This document shows, in pieces, positions 1 through 5,183 of a DNA stretch of 5,183 nucleotides. The notes under the pieces were generated by a model that ran no database searches, was not told the origin of the DNA, and was given only the letters and a program-made list of their open reading frames with translations. Source of the stretch: Collinsella aerofaciens (GTDB lineage Bacteria > Actinomycetota > Coriobacteriia > Coriobacteriales > Coriobacteriaceae); contig RKAY01000034.1 of assembly GCA_014846205.1 (NCBI GenBank), positions 1-5,183 on the forward strand, in the 5' to 3' direction. Each line of letters opens with the position of its first letter. Within the stretch, counting starts at the first letter, position 1. The position numbers were made by a program, and so were the translations under genes.

Positions 1-323
1 AGGCTCCGCGTGGCGAGGACGTGCACTGGGCCATGCTCGGCAACAACCAGAAGTGCTACCGTTGGCGCGCCAAGGCGGCCACGTACAGCAACTGGCCGGT
101 CCTGCGCTACATGTTCCGCGGCAACACCGTGGGCGACGCGGCGCTGATCGTCGGCTCGCTCGACCCGTGCTACTCCTGCACCGACCGCGTGACGGTGACC
201 GATGTCGCCGCCAAGCGCGACCACGTGCTCGACAAGGAGCAGTTCGAGAACGTCTGGCGCGACAAGTCGCCGCTTGCGGGCGAGGGCACCATGGCCGCTC
301 CGCTCGATGAGGAGGCGCTCTAA
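1..323 (+). CDS. hycE: Formate hydrogenlyase [NiFe]-hydrogenase large subunit HycE, C-terminal part (5' end outside window)
   Basis: Only the last 107 codons are present, with the reading frame beginning at base 3. The protein is the nickel-bearing catalytic subunit of the group 4 hydrogenase that makes H2 from electrons of formate oxidation, on the cytoplasmic side of the membrane complex. The visible part closely matches the end of E. coli HycE from memory: a stretch with YRWRAKAATYSNWPVLRY, then RGNTVGDAALIVGSLDPCYSCTDR. DPCYSC is the C-terminal nickel motif, with metal-ligand cysteines at 168-170 and 177-179. As in E. coli HycE, Arg takes the place of the His found after this motif in most other [NiFe]-hydrogenases. 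After the Arg codon (186-188) come 44 more residues, the expected maturation tail that HycI removes. The stop is TAA, one base before hycF. The family assignment is very sure; the full length cannot be seen. Confidence 0.95.
   Translation, partial: APRGEDVHWAMLGNNQKCYRWRAKAATYSNWPVLRYMFRGNTVGDAALIVGSLDPCYSCTDRVTVTDVAAKRDHVLDKEQFENVWRDKSPLAGEGTMAAPLDEEAL
189..320 (+). other. Predicted cleaved C-terminal maturation peptide of HycE
   Basis: In E. coli, HycI cuts HycE after the Arg of DPCYSCTDR and releases a 32-residue tail once nickel has been inserted. The same DPCYSCTDR site ends at base 188 here. The predicted released peptide is 44 residues. It starts VTVTDV, where E. coli begins with Met, contains the conserved-looking KSPL near residue 29, and continues 15 residues further as an acidic and alanine-rich end finishing in EEAL. 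The cleavage site is inferred from the family and is not visible as such in the DNA. The presence of hycI four genes downstream supports it. Confidence 0.8.
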
Positions 324-324
324 T

Positions 325-1041
325 ATGCTGAAGCTTTGGAAGGTCAACGCCAAGGCCGGCGACGCGACGGTCAAGTACCCGTTTGCGCCGTTCCCCACCA
401 ACAAGGACATGCGCGGCAAGCCCGAGCACAACGCCGAGCTCTGCATCGCCTGCGGTGCCTGCGGCGTGGCGTGCCCGGCCGATGCCATTCGCATGGACAC
501 CGACCTTGCGGCCGATACCATCACCTGGTCGATCGACTACGGCCGCTGCATCTTCTGCGGCCGCTGCGAGGAGGCCTGCCCCATGGAGGCCATCAAGCTC
601 ACCGAGGAGTTTGAGCTGGCCGTCATGAGCAAGGACGACCTCACCAGCAAGAGCGTCTATACGCTCGAGCACTGCTCGCGTTGCGACAAGCCGTTTGCCC
701 CGCACAAGGAGATCGACTACGCTAAGCGCCTGTTGCAAAAGGCCGGCGGCATGGAGGCCGAGCAGGCCGCCCGTACCGTCGGTATGTGCCAGGAGTGCAA
801 GCGCGAGCTCGACGCCCTGCGCGCCGCCTCGGCCGTGAAGACCGGCAACGCTGCCGGCATGGCTGCCAACGAGACACTTGCGTCCGGTGAGCCCCAGGGC
901 CCCGGCATGGAGTATCTGGGTGGCCACGGCGTGAACCCGGAGTATATCGACCGCGAGCTCAACCCCGATGCGCCCGAGATTCCCGCCGGTCCGGCGCCGG
1001 TCGAGGGCATCATCATGGATTTTGATACGAAGGAGGAGTAA
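325..1041 (+). CDS. hycF: Formate hydrogenlyase subunit HycF, 4Fe-4S ferredoxin-type electron carrier
   Basis: This is a 238-residue iron-sulfur protein of the soluble arm of formate hydrogenlyase, related to the NuoI subunit of complex I. It passes electrons from the formate dehydrogenase side toward HycG/HycE. Two ferredoxin motifs are visible: Cys40, 43, 46, 50 followed by Pro, and Cys75, 78, 81, 85 followed by Pro, each a CxxCxxCxxxCP site for one [4Fe-4S] cluster. A second set, CxxC at 117/120 and CxxC at 155/158, flanks an EIDYAKRLL segment as in E. coli HycF and could bind a metal. E. coli HycF is about 180 residues; this one has roughly 58 more at the C-terminus, rich in Gly, Pro, Glu and Asp. 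The ATG at 325 is preceded by GAGGAGG at 309-315. Upstream in-frame starts would overlap hycE and lack homology. It begins one base after the hycE stop. Confidence 0.95.
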   Translation: MLKLWKVNAKAGDATVKYPFAPFPTNKDMRGKPEHNAELCIACGACGVACPADAIRMDTDLAADTITWSIDYGRCIFCGRCEEACPMEAIKLTEEFELAVMSKDDLTSKSVYTLEHCSRCDKPFAPHKEIDYAKRLLQKAGGMEAEQAARTVGMCQECKRELDALRAASAVKTGNAAGMAANETLASGEPQGPGMEYLGGHGVNPEYIDRELNPDAPEIPAGPAPVEGIIMDFDTKEE

Positions 1042-1043
1042 CC

Positions 1044-1826
1044 ATGGCCGAACCCACGCTTTTGCCCGAGCGGCTTCAGTACCGCCCGACCAAGATCGAG
1101 CTCGACGAGAGCATCGAGAAGGCCAAGGCGACCCTTCTTAAGAAGATCAAGCGCTCGGTGTACGTCTACCGTGTTGACTGCGGCGGCTGCAACGGCTGCG
1201 AGATCGAGATCTTCGGTTCCATCACGCCCGTCTTCGATGTCGAGCGCTTTGGCATCAAGGTCGTGCCCTCGCCCCGTCACGCCGATGTGCTGCTGTACAC
1301 CGGTGCCGTGACGCGTGCCATGCGCATGCCGGCCCTGCGCGCCTTTGAGGCCGCACCCGATCCCAAGATCGTGGTGTCCTATGGCGCATGCGGCTGCACC
1401 GGCGGCATCTTCTACGACAACTATTGCGTCTGGGGTGGCACGGACAAGATTCTGCCGGTCGACGTCTACATCCCCGGCTGCCCGCCCAGCCCCGCGCAGA
1501 CCATCTACGGCTTTGCCATGGCGCTCGGTCTGCTAGACCAAAAGCTCCATGCTGAGACCACGGTGGAGGCCGCCGGCGAGCAGGCCGATATCCTGCACCC
1601 CGGCGTGCCGTACAAGCTGCGCGTTGCCATCGAGCGCGAGGCTCGCGCCATGAGCGGCTACCGTTACGGCCGCGACCTGGCCAACGAGTTTATGGACACG
1701 CTCGAGGGTGCACCCAAGGGCGATATCCGCGGTGCCATGGCGCTGCTCATCGACAAGCAGGACGATCCGCGCCGCGTCGAGGTGTACTCGGCGCTGCAGG
1801 ATCTGGTGCTGGCCGGAGGTCGCTAG
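1044..1826 (+). CDS. hycG: Formate hydrogenlyase [NiFe]-hydrogenase small subunit HycG (NuoB-like)
   Basis: HycG is the small hydrogenase subunit that holds the [4Fe-4S] cluster next to the NiFe site of HycE, and is homologous to NuoB of complex I. The 260-residue product is close to E. coli HycG (about 255) along its whole length. Landmarks are the segment LLKKIKRSVYVYRVDCGGCNGCEIE at about residues 31-55 (likely ligands Cys49 and Cys52), GACGCTGG at 114-121 (ligand Cys116), and PGCPPSP at 145-150 (ligand Cys146). This is the group 4 pattern CxxC, GxCxxxGG, GCPP. There is no Tat signal and no membrane segment, as expected for a cytoplasm-facing arm. An additional Cys118 sits two residues after the ligand Cys116. 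The ATG has AAGGAGG at 1030-1036, seven bases upstream, inside the end of hycF, and the gap to hycF is two bases. The call is very sure. Confidence 0.97.
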   Translation: MAEPTLLPERLQYRPTKIELDESIEKAKATLLKKIKRSVYVYRVDCGGCNGCEIEIFGSITPVFDVERFGIKVVPSPRHADVLLYTGAVTRAMRMPALRAFEAAPDPKIVVSYGACGCTGGIFYDNYCVWGGTDKILPVDVYIPGCPPSPAQTIYGFAMALGLLDQKLHAETTVEAAGEQADILHPGVPYKLRVAIEREARAMSGYRYGRDLANEFMDTLEGAPKGDIRGAMALLIDKQDDPRRVEVYSALQDLVLAGGR

Positions 1827-2408
1827 ATGGAGCTCACGGACCGCTCTGGTTACTTTGCGGGCCCCGGTATGCTCGGCGGCTCCTTTGGCGATGCCTCGCG
1901 CGCAAGCGACGAGGCCACCAAGGGCGTCGCCGACCCCTGCCTGGGCCATGCGCCCGACCAGGTGGTCTTTTACGAGCTCACGCGTAAGTTTGTGGAGACC
2001 GAGGAAGACGTTCCCCAGGAGGCCTGCGACGTGCTGTACTACACGCTCGCCGTGGGCCACCACACCGGCGTGCTCGACTGCTTTGAGCCGCGCCTGTCGG
2101 TGTCGGTGGATGTGTTCTATTCGCTCGTCGACGCGCTGCCGGAGGGGGAGGCTAAGACCAAGTTCGAGGCCATCCGCTCCTTTGGCGAGTGCCAGCTCGA
2201 CAAGGCGGCGGTGCCGTCGCTGCTCGAGGCCTGCGATGCGCTGCTCGACGAGCGCGGTTTTCGCGGGTCGGCCAAGGCCGGCATCTCGGTGTTCGACGAC
2301 GACTTTGGCCTGCATGCCCAGCAGGTCGCGTTTCTGATGAAGTTCCGCGATCTGGTTGAGCGCGTGCGCGATGTGTCGGGCGTGTATCTGACGGGGAGGT
2401 TGCAGTAA
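1827..2408 (+). CDS. hycH: Formate hydrogenlyase maturation protein HycH
   Basis: HycH is an accessory protein needed to mature the formate hydrogenlyase hydrogenase large subunit and is not a stable part of the enzyme; its biochemical activity is poorly known. The 193-residue product matches E. coli HycH (136 residues) from about residue 45 onward. Matching features are VVFYELTRKF, the block VLYYTLAVGHHTGVLDCFE at about 69-87, an EAIRSFGE segment near 114-121, and a C-terminal helical region ending VYLTGRLQ. The first 44 or so residues, starting MELTDRSGYF and rich in Gly, Ala and Asp, have no counterpart in the E. coli protein. The start at 1827 directly follows the hycG stop and has GGAGG at 1815-1819, seven bases upstream, so the extension is probably real. 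No metal-binding motif is evident beyond scattered Cys and the His-His pair at 78-79. Confidence 0.9.
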   Translation: MELTDRSGYFAGPGMLGGSFGDASRASDEATKGVADPCLGHAPDQVVFYELTRKFVETEEDVPQEACDVLYYTLAVGHHTGVLDCFEPRLSVSVDVFYSLVDALPEGEAKTKFEAIRSFGECQLDKAAVPSLLEACDALLDERGFRGSAKAGISVFDDDFGLHAQQVAFLMKFRDLVERVRDVSGVYLTGRLQ

Positions 2409-2911
2409 TGGGTCGCGTTGTGGATGGCCGTGTGAACGGCGCCCCGTTTGCGGGTATCGTGCTCACGGCGGGAAGCGTGCTGCGTGCCGACGATGCCGCC
2501 GGCCCCGTGCTCTCCAAAAAGATGGAAGACGCACCCATCGCCGGTTGGTACACCATCGACGGCGGCCAAACGCCCGAGGACGACATCATCGAGGTCAAGC
2601 GCGAGCGTCCGCCTCGCCTGGTCTTGGTCGATGCTGCCGACATGGCGCTGCCCGTCGGGTCCATCCGCCTGCTCGACAAGCGCGATGTGGCCCGCAAGTC
2701 GATGTTCACCACGCATTCGCTTCCTTTGTCGATTCTTATCGAGGAAATCGAGCAATCGTGTGATGATATCGTCTTCGTTGGGATTCAGCCGGGCGACACG
2801 GAGTTCTACAACCCCATGTCCCCGGAAGTCTTTGACGCCGTCGACGCCGTGTACGACGCCGTAGCCGCCAACGACTTTTCCCACTTTGTCCGCTTGGGGC
2901 AAGAGCAATAG
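2408..2911 (+). CDS. hycI: Hydrogenase 3 maturation endopeptidase HycI
   Basis: HycI is the nickel-dependent endopeptidase (peptidase family M52) that removes the C-terminal tail of HycE after nickel insertion. The 167-residue product compares with 156 in E. coli. The three nickel-recognition residues known for the family can be placed: Asp29 (of Asp28-Asp29), Asp75 in LVLVDAADM, and His103 in TTHSLPL. Other matches are IDGGQTPEDDI at about 50-60 and VFVGIQPGD at 122-130. Two usual glycine-loop features differ: the GN pair before the acidic residues is Gly-Ser, and DDGAG reads DDAAG. The N-terminus is about 12 residues longer than in E. coli. The ATG overlaps the hycH stop by one base (TAATG) and has GGGGAGG at 2393-2399. 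Its substrate, HycE, is encoded in the same operon. Confidence 0.93.
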   Translation: MGRVVDGRVNGAPFAGIVLTAGSVLRADDAAGPVLSKKMEDAPIAGWYTIDGGQTPEDDIIEVKRERPPRLVLVDAADMALPVGSIRLLDKRDVARKSMFTTHSLPLSILIEEIEQSCDDIVFVGIQPGDTEFYNPMSPEVFDAVDAVYDAVAANDFSHFVRLGQEQ

Positions 2912-2932
2912 GAGCGCTTGTCCCTGTTGATT

Positions 2933-2942
2933 AGGAAAGAAG
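2933..2942 (+). promoter_or_regulatory. Ribosome binding site deciding the focA start
   Basis: AGGAAAGAAG lies 8 bases before the ATG at 2951. It is the only purine-rich tract in the 39-base hycI-focA gap. It favours the ATG over the in-frame TTG at 2918, which would add 11 residues before the conserved N-terminal helix. I saw no convincing promoter or terminator in the gap. Confidence 0.6.
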
Positions 2943-2950
2943 TGATTGAC

Positions 2951-3790
2951 ATGGCAGATTCCAAGGTGGAGTACCCCGCTCCCGATTGCCTGGCGCCCGC
3001 TGCGATCGAGGCCAAGACCGAGGCCGCCGGCGTGACCAAGGCCAACCTGCCGGTCGCAAAGGCCTTTCTGTTGGCAATGTTCGCCGGTGCGTTTATTGCC
3101 TTCGGTGGCCTGTTCTTTACCGTGTTCTTGAGCGATAGCACGCTGGGCTGGGGCGCCCAGCGCGTCGTGGGCGGCCTGTGCTTTTGCCTGGGCCTGGTGC
3201 TGGTGCTGGTGTGCGGCGCCGAGCTGTTTACCGGTAATTCGCTTATGGTCTGCGCGCTCAAGAGCAAAAAGATCACCCTGGTCCAGATGCTCAAGGCCTG
3301 GGTCGTCGTATGGGTCGGTAACTTTGTCGGTGCCCTTTTCATCGTCTTTTTGGTGTACATGGCTGGCATTTACAAGCTCAACGGCGAGGCGGTCGCCAAT
3401 TCCATGGTGAGCGTCGCCGCCGGCAAGGTGACGATCGACTGGGTGACGATCTTCTTCCGCGGCATCCTGTGCAACATCTTTGTGTGCCTGGCCGTGTGGA
3501 TCGGTACCGCCGGCAAGACCGTGGTCGATAAGGTTGTTGGCATTCTGCTGCCCATCGCCGCCTTTGTGGCATGCGGTTTTGAGCACTGCGTTGCCAACAT
3601 GTACTTTTTGCCCATGGGTGCCGTGATGCACGCGTGCGGTTATGGTGCCGACGTCGCCGGTGCCGATGCACTCAACGCTGCGGGCATTGTGTTTAACCTG
3701 TCCGCCGCTACGCTGGGCAACATCGTGGGCGGCGCGGTTCTGGTCGCGCTCGGCTACTGGTTTATCTACGCCAAGAAGTCCGAGGCGTAA
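2951..3790 (+). CDS. focA: FocA-type formate channel (formate/nitrite transporter family)
   Basis: This 279-residue membrane protein belongs to the pentameric FNT family, which moves formate across the cytoplasmic membrane. E. coli FocA is 285 residues. Hydrophobic segments lie at about 36-60, 72-90, 115-137, 164-185, 196-228 (broken) and 246-273, giving the six-helix FNT fold with interrupted helices 2 and 5. Family landmarks are LVCGAELFTGN (86-96, the omega-loop region), GNFVGA (123-128), RGILCNIFVCLAVW (170-183), GFEHCVANM (209-217) and TLGNIVGG (254-261). His212 matches the central pore histidine (His209 in E. coli FocA); Leu80 and Phe205 match the pore constrictions. The chosen ATG is preceded by AGGAAAGAAG at 2933-2942; a TTG at 2918 is in frame but less convincing. 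It lies 39 bases after hycI with no terminator between, so it is probably in the same transcript. NirC-like nitrite transport is less likely given this context. Confidence 0.94.
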   Translation: MADSKVEYPAPDCLAPAAIEAKTEAAGVTKANLPVAKAFLLAMFAGAFIAFGGLFFTVFLSDSTLGWGAQRVVGGLCFCLGLVLVLVCGAELFTGNSLMVCALKSKKITLVQMLKAWVVVWVGNFVGALFIVFLVYMAGIYKLNGEAVANSMVSVAAGKVTIDWVTIFFRGILCNIFVCLAVWIGTAGKTVVDKVVGILLPIAAFVACGFEHCVANMYFLPMGAVMHACGYGADVAGADALNAAGIVFNLSAATLGNIVGGAVLVALGYWFIYAKKSEA

Positions 3791-3812
3791 GGTATCGTCT
3801 GTTTGACGTTGG

Positions 3813-3848
3813 GCCTCCCGCGGGGCATTGCCGTGCGGGAGGCTTTTT
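3813..3848 (+). terminator. Rho-independent terminator of the hyc-focA unit
   Basis: A perfect 9-bp stem is formed by GCCTCCCGC (3813-3821) and GCGGGAGGC (3835-3843), with a 13-base loop that may itself pair (GGC 3824-3826 with GCC 3830-3832). It is followed at once by TTTTT (3844-3848). It lies 22 bases after the focA stop. Only the + strand has the T tract, so it should act on transcripts coming from focA. Confidence 0.92.
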
Positions 3849-3912
3849 GGGTCTGGGGCTCGTTGCCGGGCTTTTGGCCTGTTGTGTTTGGCTGATGAAA
3901 GGGGTAATCGAG
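3849..3912 (+). promoter_or_regulatory. Short leader before the molybdoenzyme gene, with ribosome binding site
   Basis: These 64 bases between the terminator and the next gene are rich in G and T and must hold the promoter if the molybdoenzyme gene is transcribed on its own. AAAGGGG at 3898-3904 sits 8 bases before the ATG at 3913 and decides that start. Another in-frame ATG at 3895 has no such site upstream. I cannot point to a convincing -35/-10 pair. Confidence 0.5.
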
Positions 3913-5183
3913 ATGGCATCTGCTGTGAAGCGTGACGGTCGCTCCGTGGTGGCCACATGCGGGGGATGCTATGCCGATTGCGCCTTTGCGGCCCATGTTG
4001 AGGATGGGCGTGTGGTGGCCGAGTTACCGGTGCCGGGGCACCCGTGCGCAGCGCGTGCCCTGTGCGCCCGCGGGCGCCATCGCCTGTCTATGCCGTTTGA
4101 CGAGCGCGATCGCATTGTGCACCCCATGCGCCGCCGCCAGGACGGCTCGGGGTTCGATGCGATTTCCTGGGATGAGGCGTTTGCCCAGATTGCCGAGCGC
4201 CTTTTGGGGATTGTTGACGAGCGCGGGCCCCGTGCGCTGGGCATGACACTCGGCGTGCCCTCGTTCGACCGCTACTGGGCCTATCGCCTTATGCATGCGT
4301 TGGGTTCGCCCAACGTGTACGGTGCCGATGGTGCCTGTGAGGTAAGCCGACTTACCGGTTGGGAACACAGCCTGGGTTACAGCCCCGCCTCCGACCTGTC
4401 ACATACCGATTGCATCATGTATTTGGGACGTTCCATTGTCGATTCGTCGACGATGGGGGCCGTTGATGCGCTCAACGATGCCCGTCGCCGTGGGGCGAAG
4501 ATTATCGTGGTCGACCCCCGGCGCAGCGGTTCGGCTGCGCTTGCCGACCGCTGGCTACGTGTGCGCCCGGGTTGCGACCTGGCCTTGCTGTTGGGCATTG
4601 CGCATGTGCTCATTGCCGAGGACTTGTACGACCACGAGTTTGTTGCCCGCTATACCACGGGGTTTGACGAGCTGGCGCAGGCGGCGAGCGCCTGGACGCC
4701 CGAGTGGGCCGAGTCGATGTGCGACGTGCCGGCGGACGATATCCGTGCGACTGCGCGTGATTTGGCTGCCGCGGCGCCTGCTGCGGTGGTGGACGCTGGC
4801 TTTCATGGTGGCATCGGCATTGCGTATGCCAACAGCACCCAGACCGCGCGTGCTATCTGCCTGGTCGATGTGCTGCTGGGCTGTATTGGACATGCGGGCG
4901 GCGCGCTCAATCCACCCACACCGCTTGCGCTGGGCGACCTTGATCCCGCACGCTTTGCGACACCGCCGGTGCCGCGCATATCCAAGCTGGGGTCCGAGCG
5001 CTATCCACTGGTCGATCCGGTGCGCGGTCTGTGTACGACCATCGGTCAGTCGATTCTTGCCGGCGATTTGCGTGGACTCATCGTCTATGCCAGTAACCCC
5101 GGTGCGGGCTATGGCAATGCGCAGGCTTGGTTGGGTATTTTGCAGCAGCTCGACTTGCTCGTGACGATTGATATTCGCTGGTC
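3913..5183 (+). CDS. Molybdopterin oxidoreductase (DMSO reductase superfamily), N-terminal part, substrate unknown, runs off right edge
   Basis: The frame is open from the ATG at 3913 to the window end, giving 423 residues of a protein that in this family is usually 650-900 long. It begins with a 4Fe-4S domain: Cys16-x2-Cys19-x3-Cys23, then Cys51 in LCARGRH. Next comes a molybdopterin domain with the usual PFDERDRIVHPM and ISWDEAFAQIAERL openings. Cys142, in GADGACEVSRLTG, is at the place of the Mo-ligand residue. It is followed by typical cofactor-binding text: MYLGRS, AKIIVVDPRRSGSAALAD, and LRVRPGCDLALLLGIAHVL at about 216-234. GCIGHAGGALNPP and IVYASNPGAGYGN (391-403) also match the family. 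No Tat signal or membrane segment precedes Cys16, so a cytoplasmic location is likely. Cys142 is followed by Glu, not the His of formate dehydrogenases, and the residue two after Cys51 is Arg53 rather than Lys. A thiosulfate/polysulfide, sulfoxide or other reductase is possible; no substrate can be assigned. Confidence 0.92.
   Translation, partial: MASAVKRDGRSVVATCGGCYADCAFAAHVEDGRVVAELPVPGHPCAARALCARGRHRLSMPFDERDRIVHPMRRRQDGSGFDAISWDEAFAQIAERLLGIVDERGPRALGMTLGVPSFDRYWAYRLMHALGSPNVYGADGACEVSRLTGWEHSLGYSPASDLSHTDCIMYLGRSIVDSSTMGAVDALNDARRRGAKIIVVDPRRSGSAALADRWLRVRPGCDLALLLGIAHVLIAEDLYDHEFVARYTTGFDELAQAASAWTPEWAESMCDVPADDIRATARDLAAAAPAAVVDAGFHGGIGIAYANSTQTARAICLVDVLLGCIGHAGGALNPPTPLALGDLDPARFATPPVPRISKLGSERYPLVDPVRGLCTTIGQSILAGDLRGLIVYASNPGAGYGNAQAWLGILQQLDLLVTIDIRW

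Noticed and set aside
202..324. Upstream extension of hycF by 41 residues
   Set aside because: The upstream residues are Arg/Ser-rich out-of-frame text of hycE. The ATG at 325 has GAGGAGG in place and starts where HycF homology starts.
1533..2315. A 260-codon minus-strand open frame across hycG and hycH
   Set aside because: Antisense to two well-supported genes, with no recognisable motif and no ribosome binding site that I can support.
2912..2950. Possible FNR- or FhlA-type regulatory site before focA, suggested by TTGAT and GATTGAC
   Set aside because: The two pieces do not form a palindrome with the needed spacing, and the gap is short within an apparent operon.
3895..3912. Alternative in-frame ATG at 3895 for the molybdoenzyme, adding six residues
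   Set aside because: No ribosome binding site precedes it, whereas AAAGGGG is well placed for the ATG at 3913.
2117..3958. A 613-codon open frame on the minus strand
   Set aside because: It lies antisense to hycH, hycI and focA, all of which are clear homologues. Its translation is dominated by His, Gln, Gly and Asp without domains. Long antisense frames are expected from strong G/C bias at third positions.
4436..5164. A 242-codon + strand open frame inside the molybdoenzyme gene
   Set aside because: It is the wrong frame of the molybdoenzyme. Its Arg/Ser/Cys/Pro-rich translation is typical of a shifted GC-rich gene, whereas the overlapping frame shows cofactor-binding motifs throughout.

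Overview
The window holds the 3' part of a formate hydrogenlyase (FHL, group 4 [NiFe]-hydrogenase) operon, a formate channel gene joined to it, a strong intrinsic terminator, and then the first part of a separate molybdopterin oxidoreductase gene that runs off the right edge. All genes are on the + strand. The DNA is GC-rich with strong G/C bias at third codon positions. The proteins resemble the enterobacterial Hyc proteins closely but carry extra tails and different linkers. A GC-rich gut anaerobe that ferments to formate and H2, such as a Collinsella-like member of the Coriobacteriia, would fit. That assignment is inferred from composition and general knowledge and is not proven by the sequence.

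Layout: 1-323 is the C-terminal end of the hydrogenase large subunit (HycE), including the last nickel-binding motif and the tail that is removed during maturation. 325-1041 is the polyferredoxin-like HycF. 1044-1826 is the small subunit HycG. 1827-2408 is the HycH maturation protein. 2408-2911 is the HycI endopeptidase that trims HycE. 2951-3790 is a FocA-type formate channel. The five hyc genes are separated by 1, 2 and 0 bases and then overlap by 1 base. Each visible start has a purine-rich ribosome binding site inside the end of the gene before it, so the block is probably translated in a coupled way from one mRNA. focA follows after 39 bases with no terminator between. A 9-bp GC-rich hairpin with a T5 tract at 3813-3848 ends the unit.

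How it works together: HycE and HycG form the hydrogenase catalytic pair, and HycF carries electrons in the same soluble arm. HycI and HycH complete the nickel subunit, and FocA moves formate across the membrane to supply or balance the complex. The formate dehydrogenase, its HycB partner and the membrane subunits HycC/HycD are not in the window; hycB-D are expected to the left.

From 3913 to the right edge lies a bis-MGD molybdenum enzyme of the DMSO reductase superfamily (423 residues visible). It has no visible Tat signal, a cysteine as the likely Mo ligand, and lacks the histidine that follows that ligand in formate dehydrogenases. It is therefore probably not the FHL formate dehydrogenase, and its substrate is unknown. 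No RNA genes, mobile elements, CRISPR arrays or clear frameshifts were seen. The content is mostly recognisable; the interest is in lineage-specific variations of the FHL parts and in the unidentified Mo enzyme.
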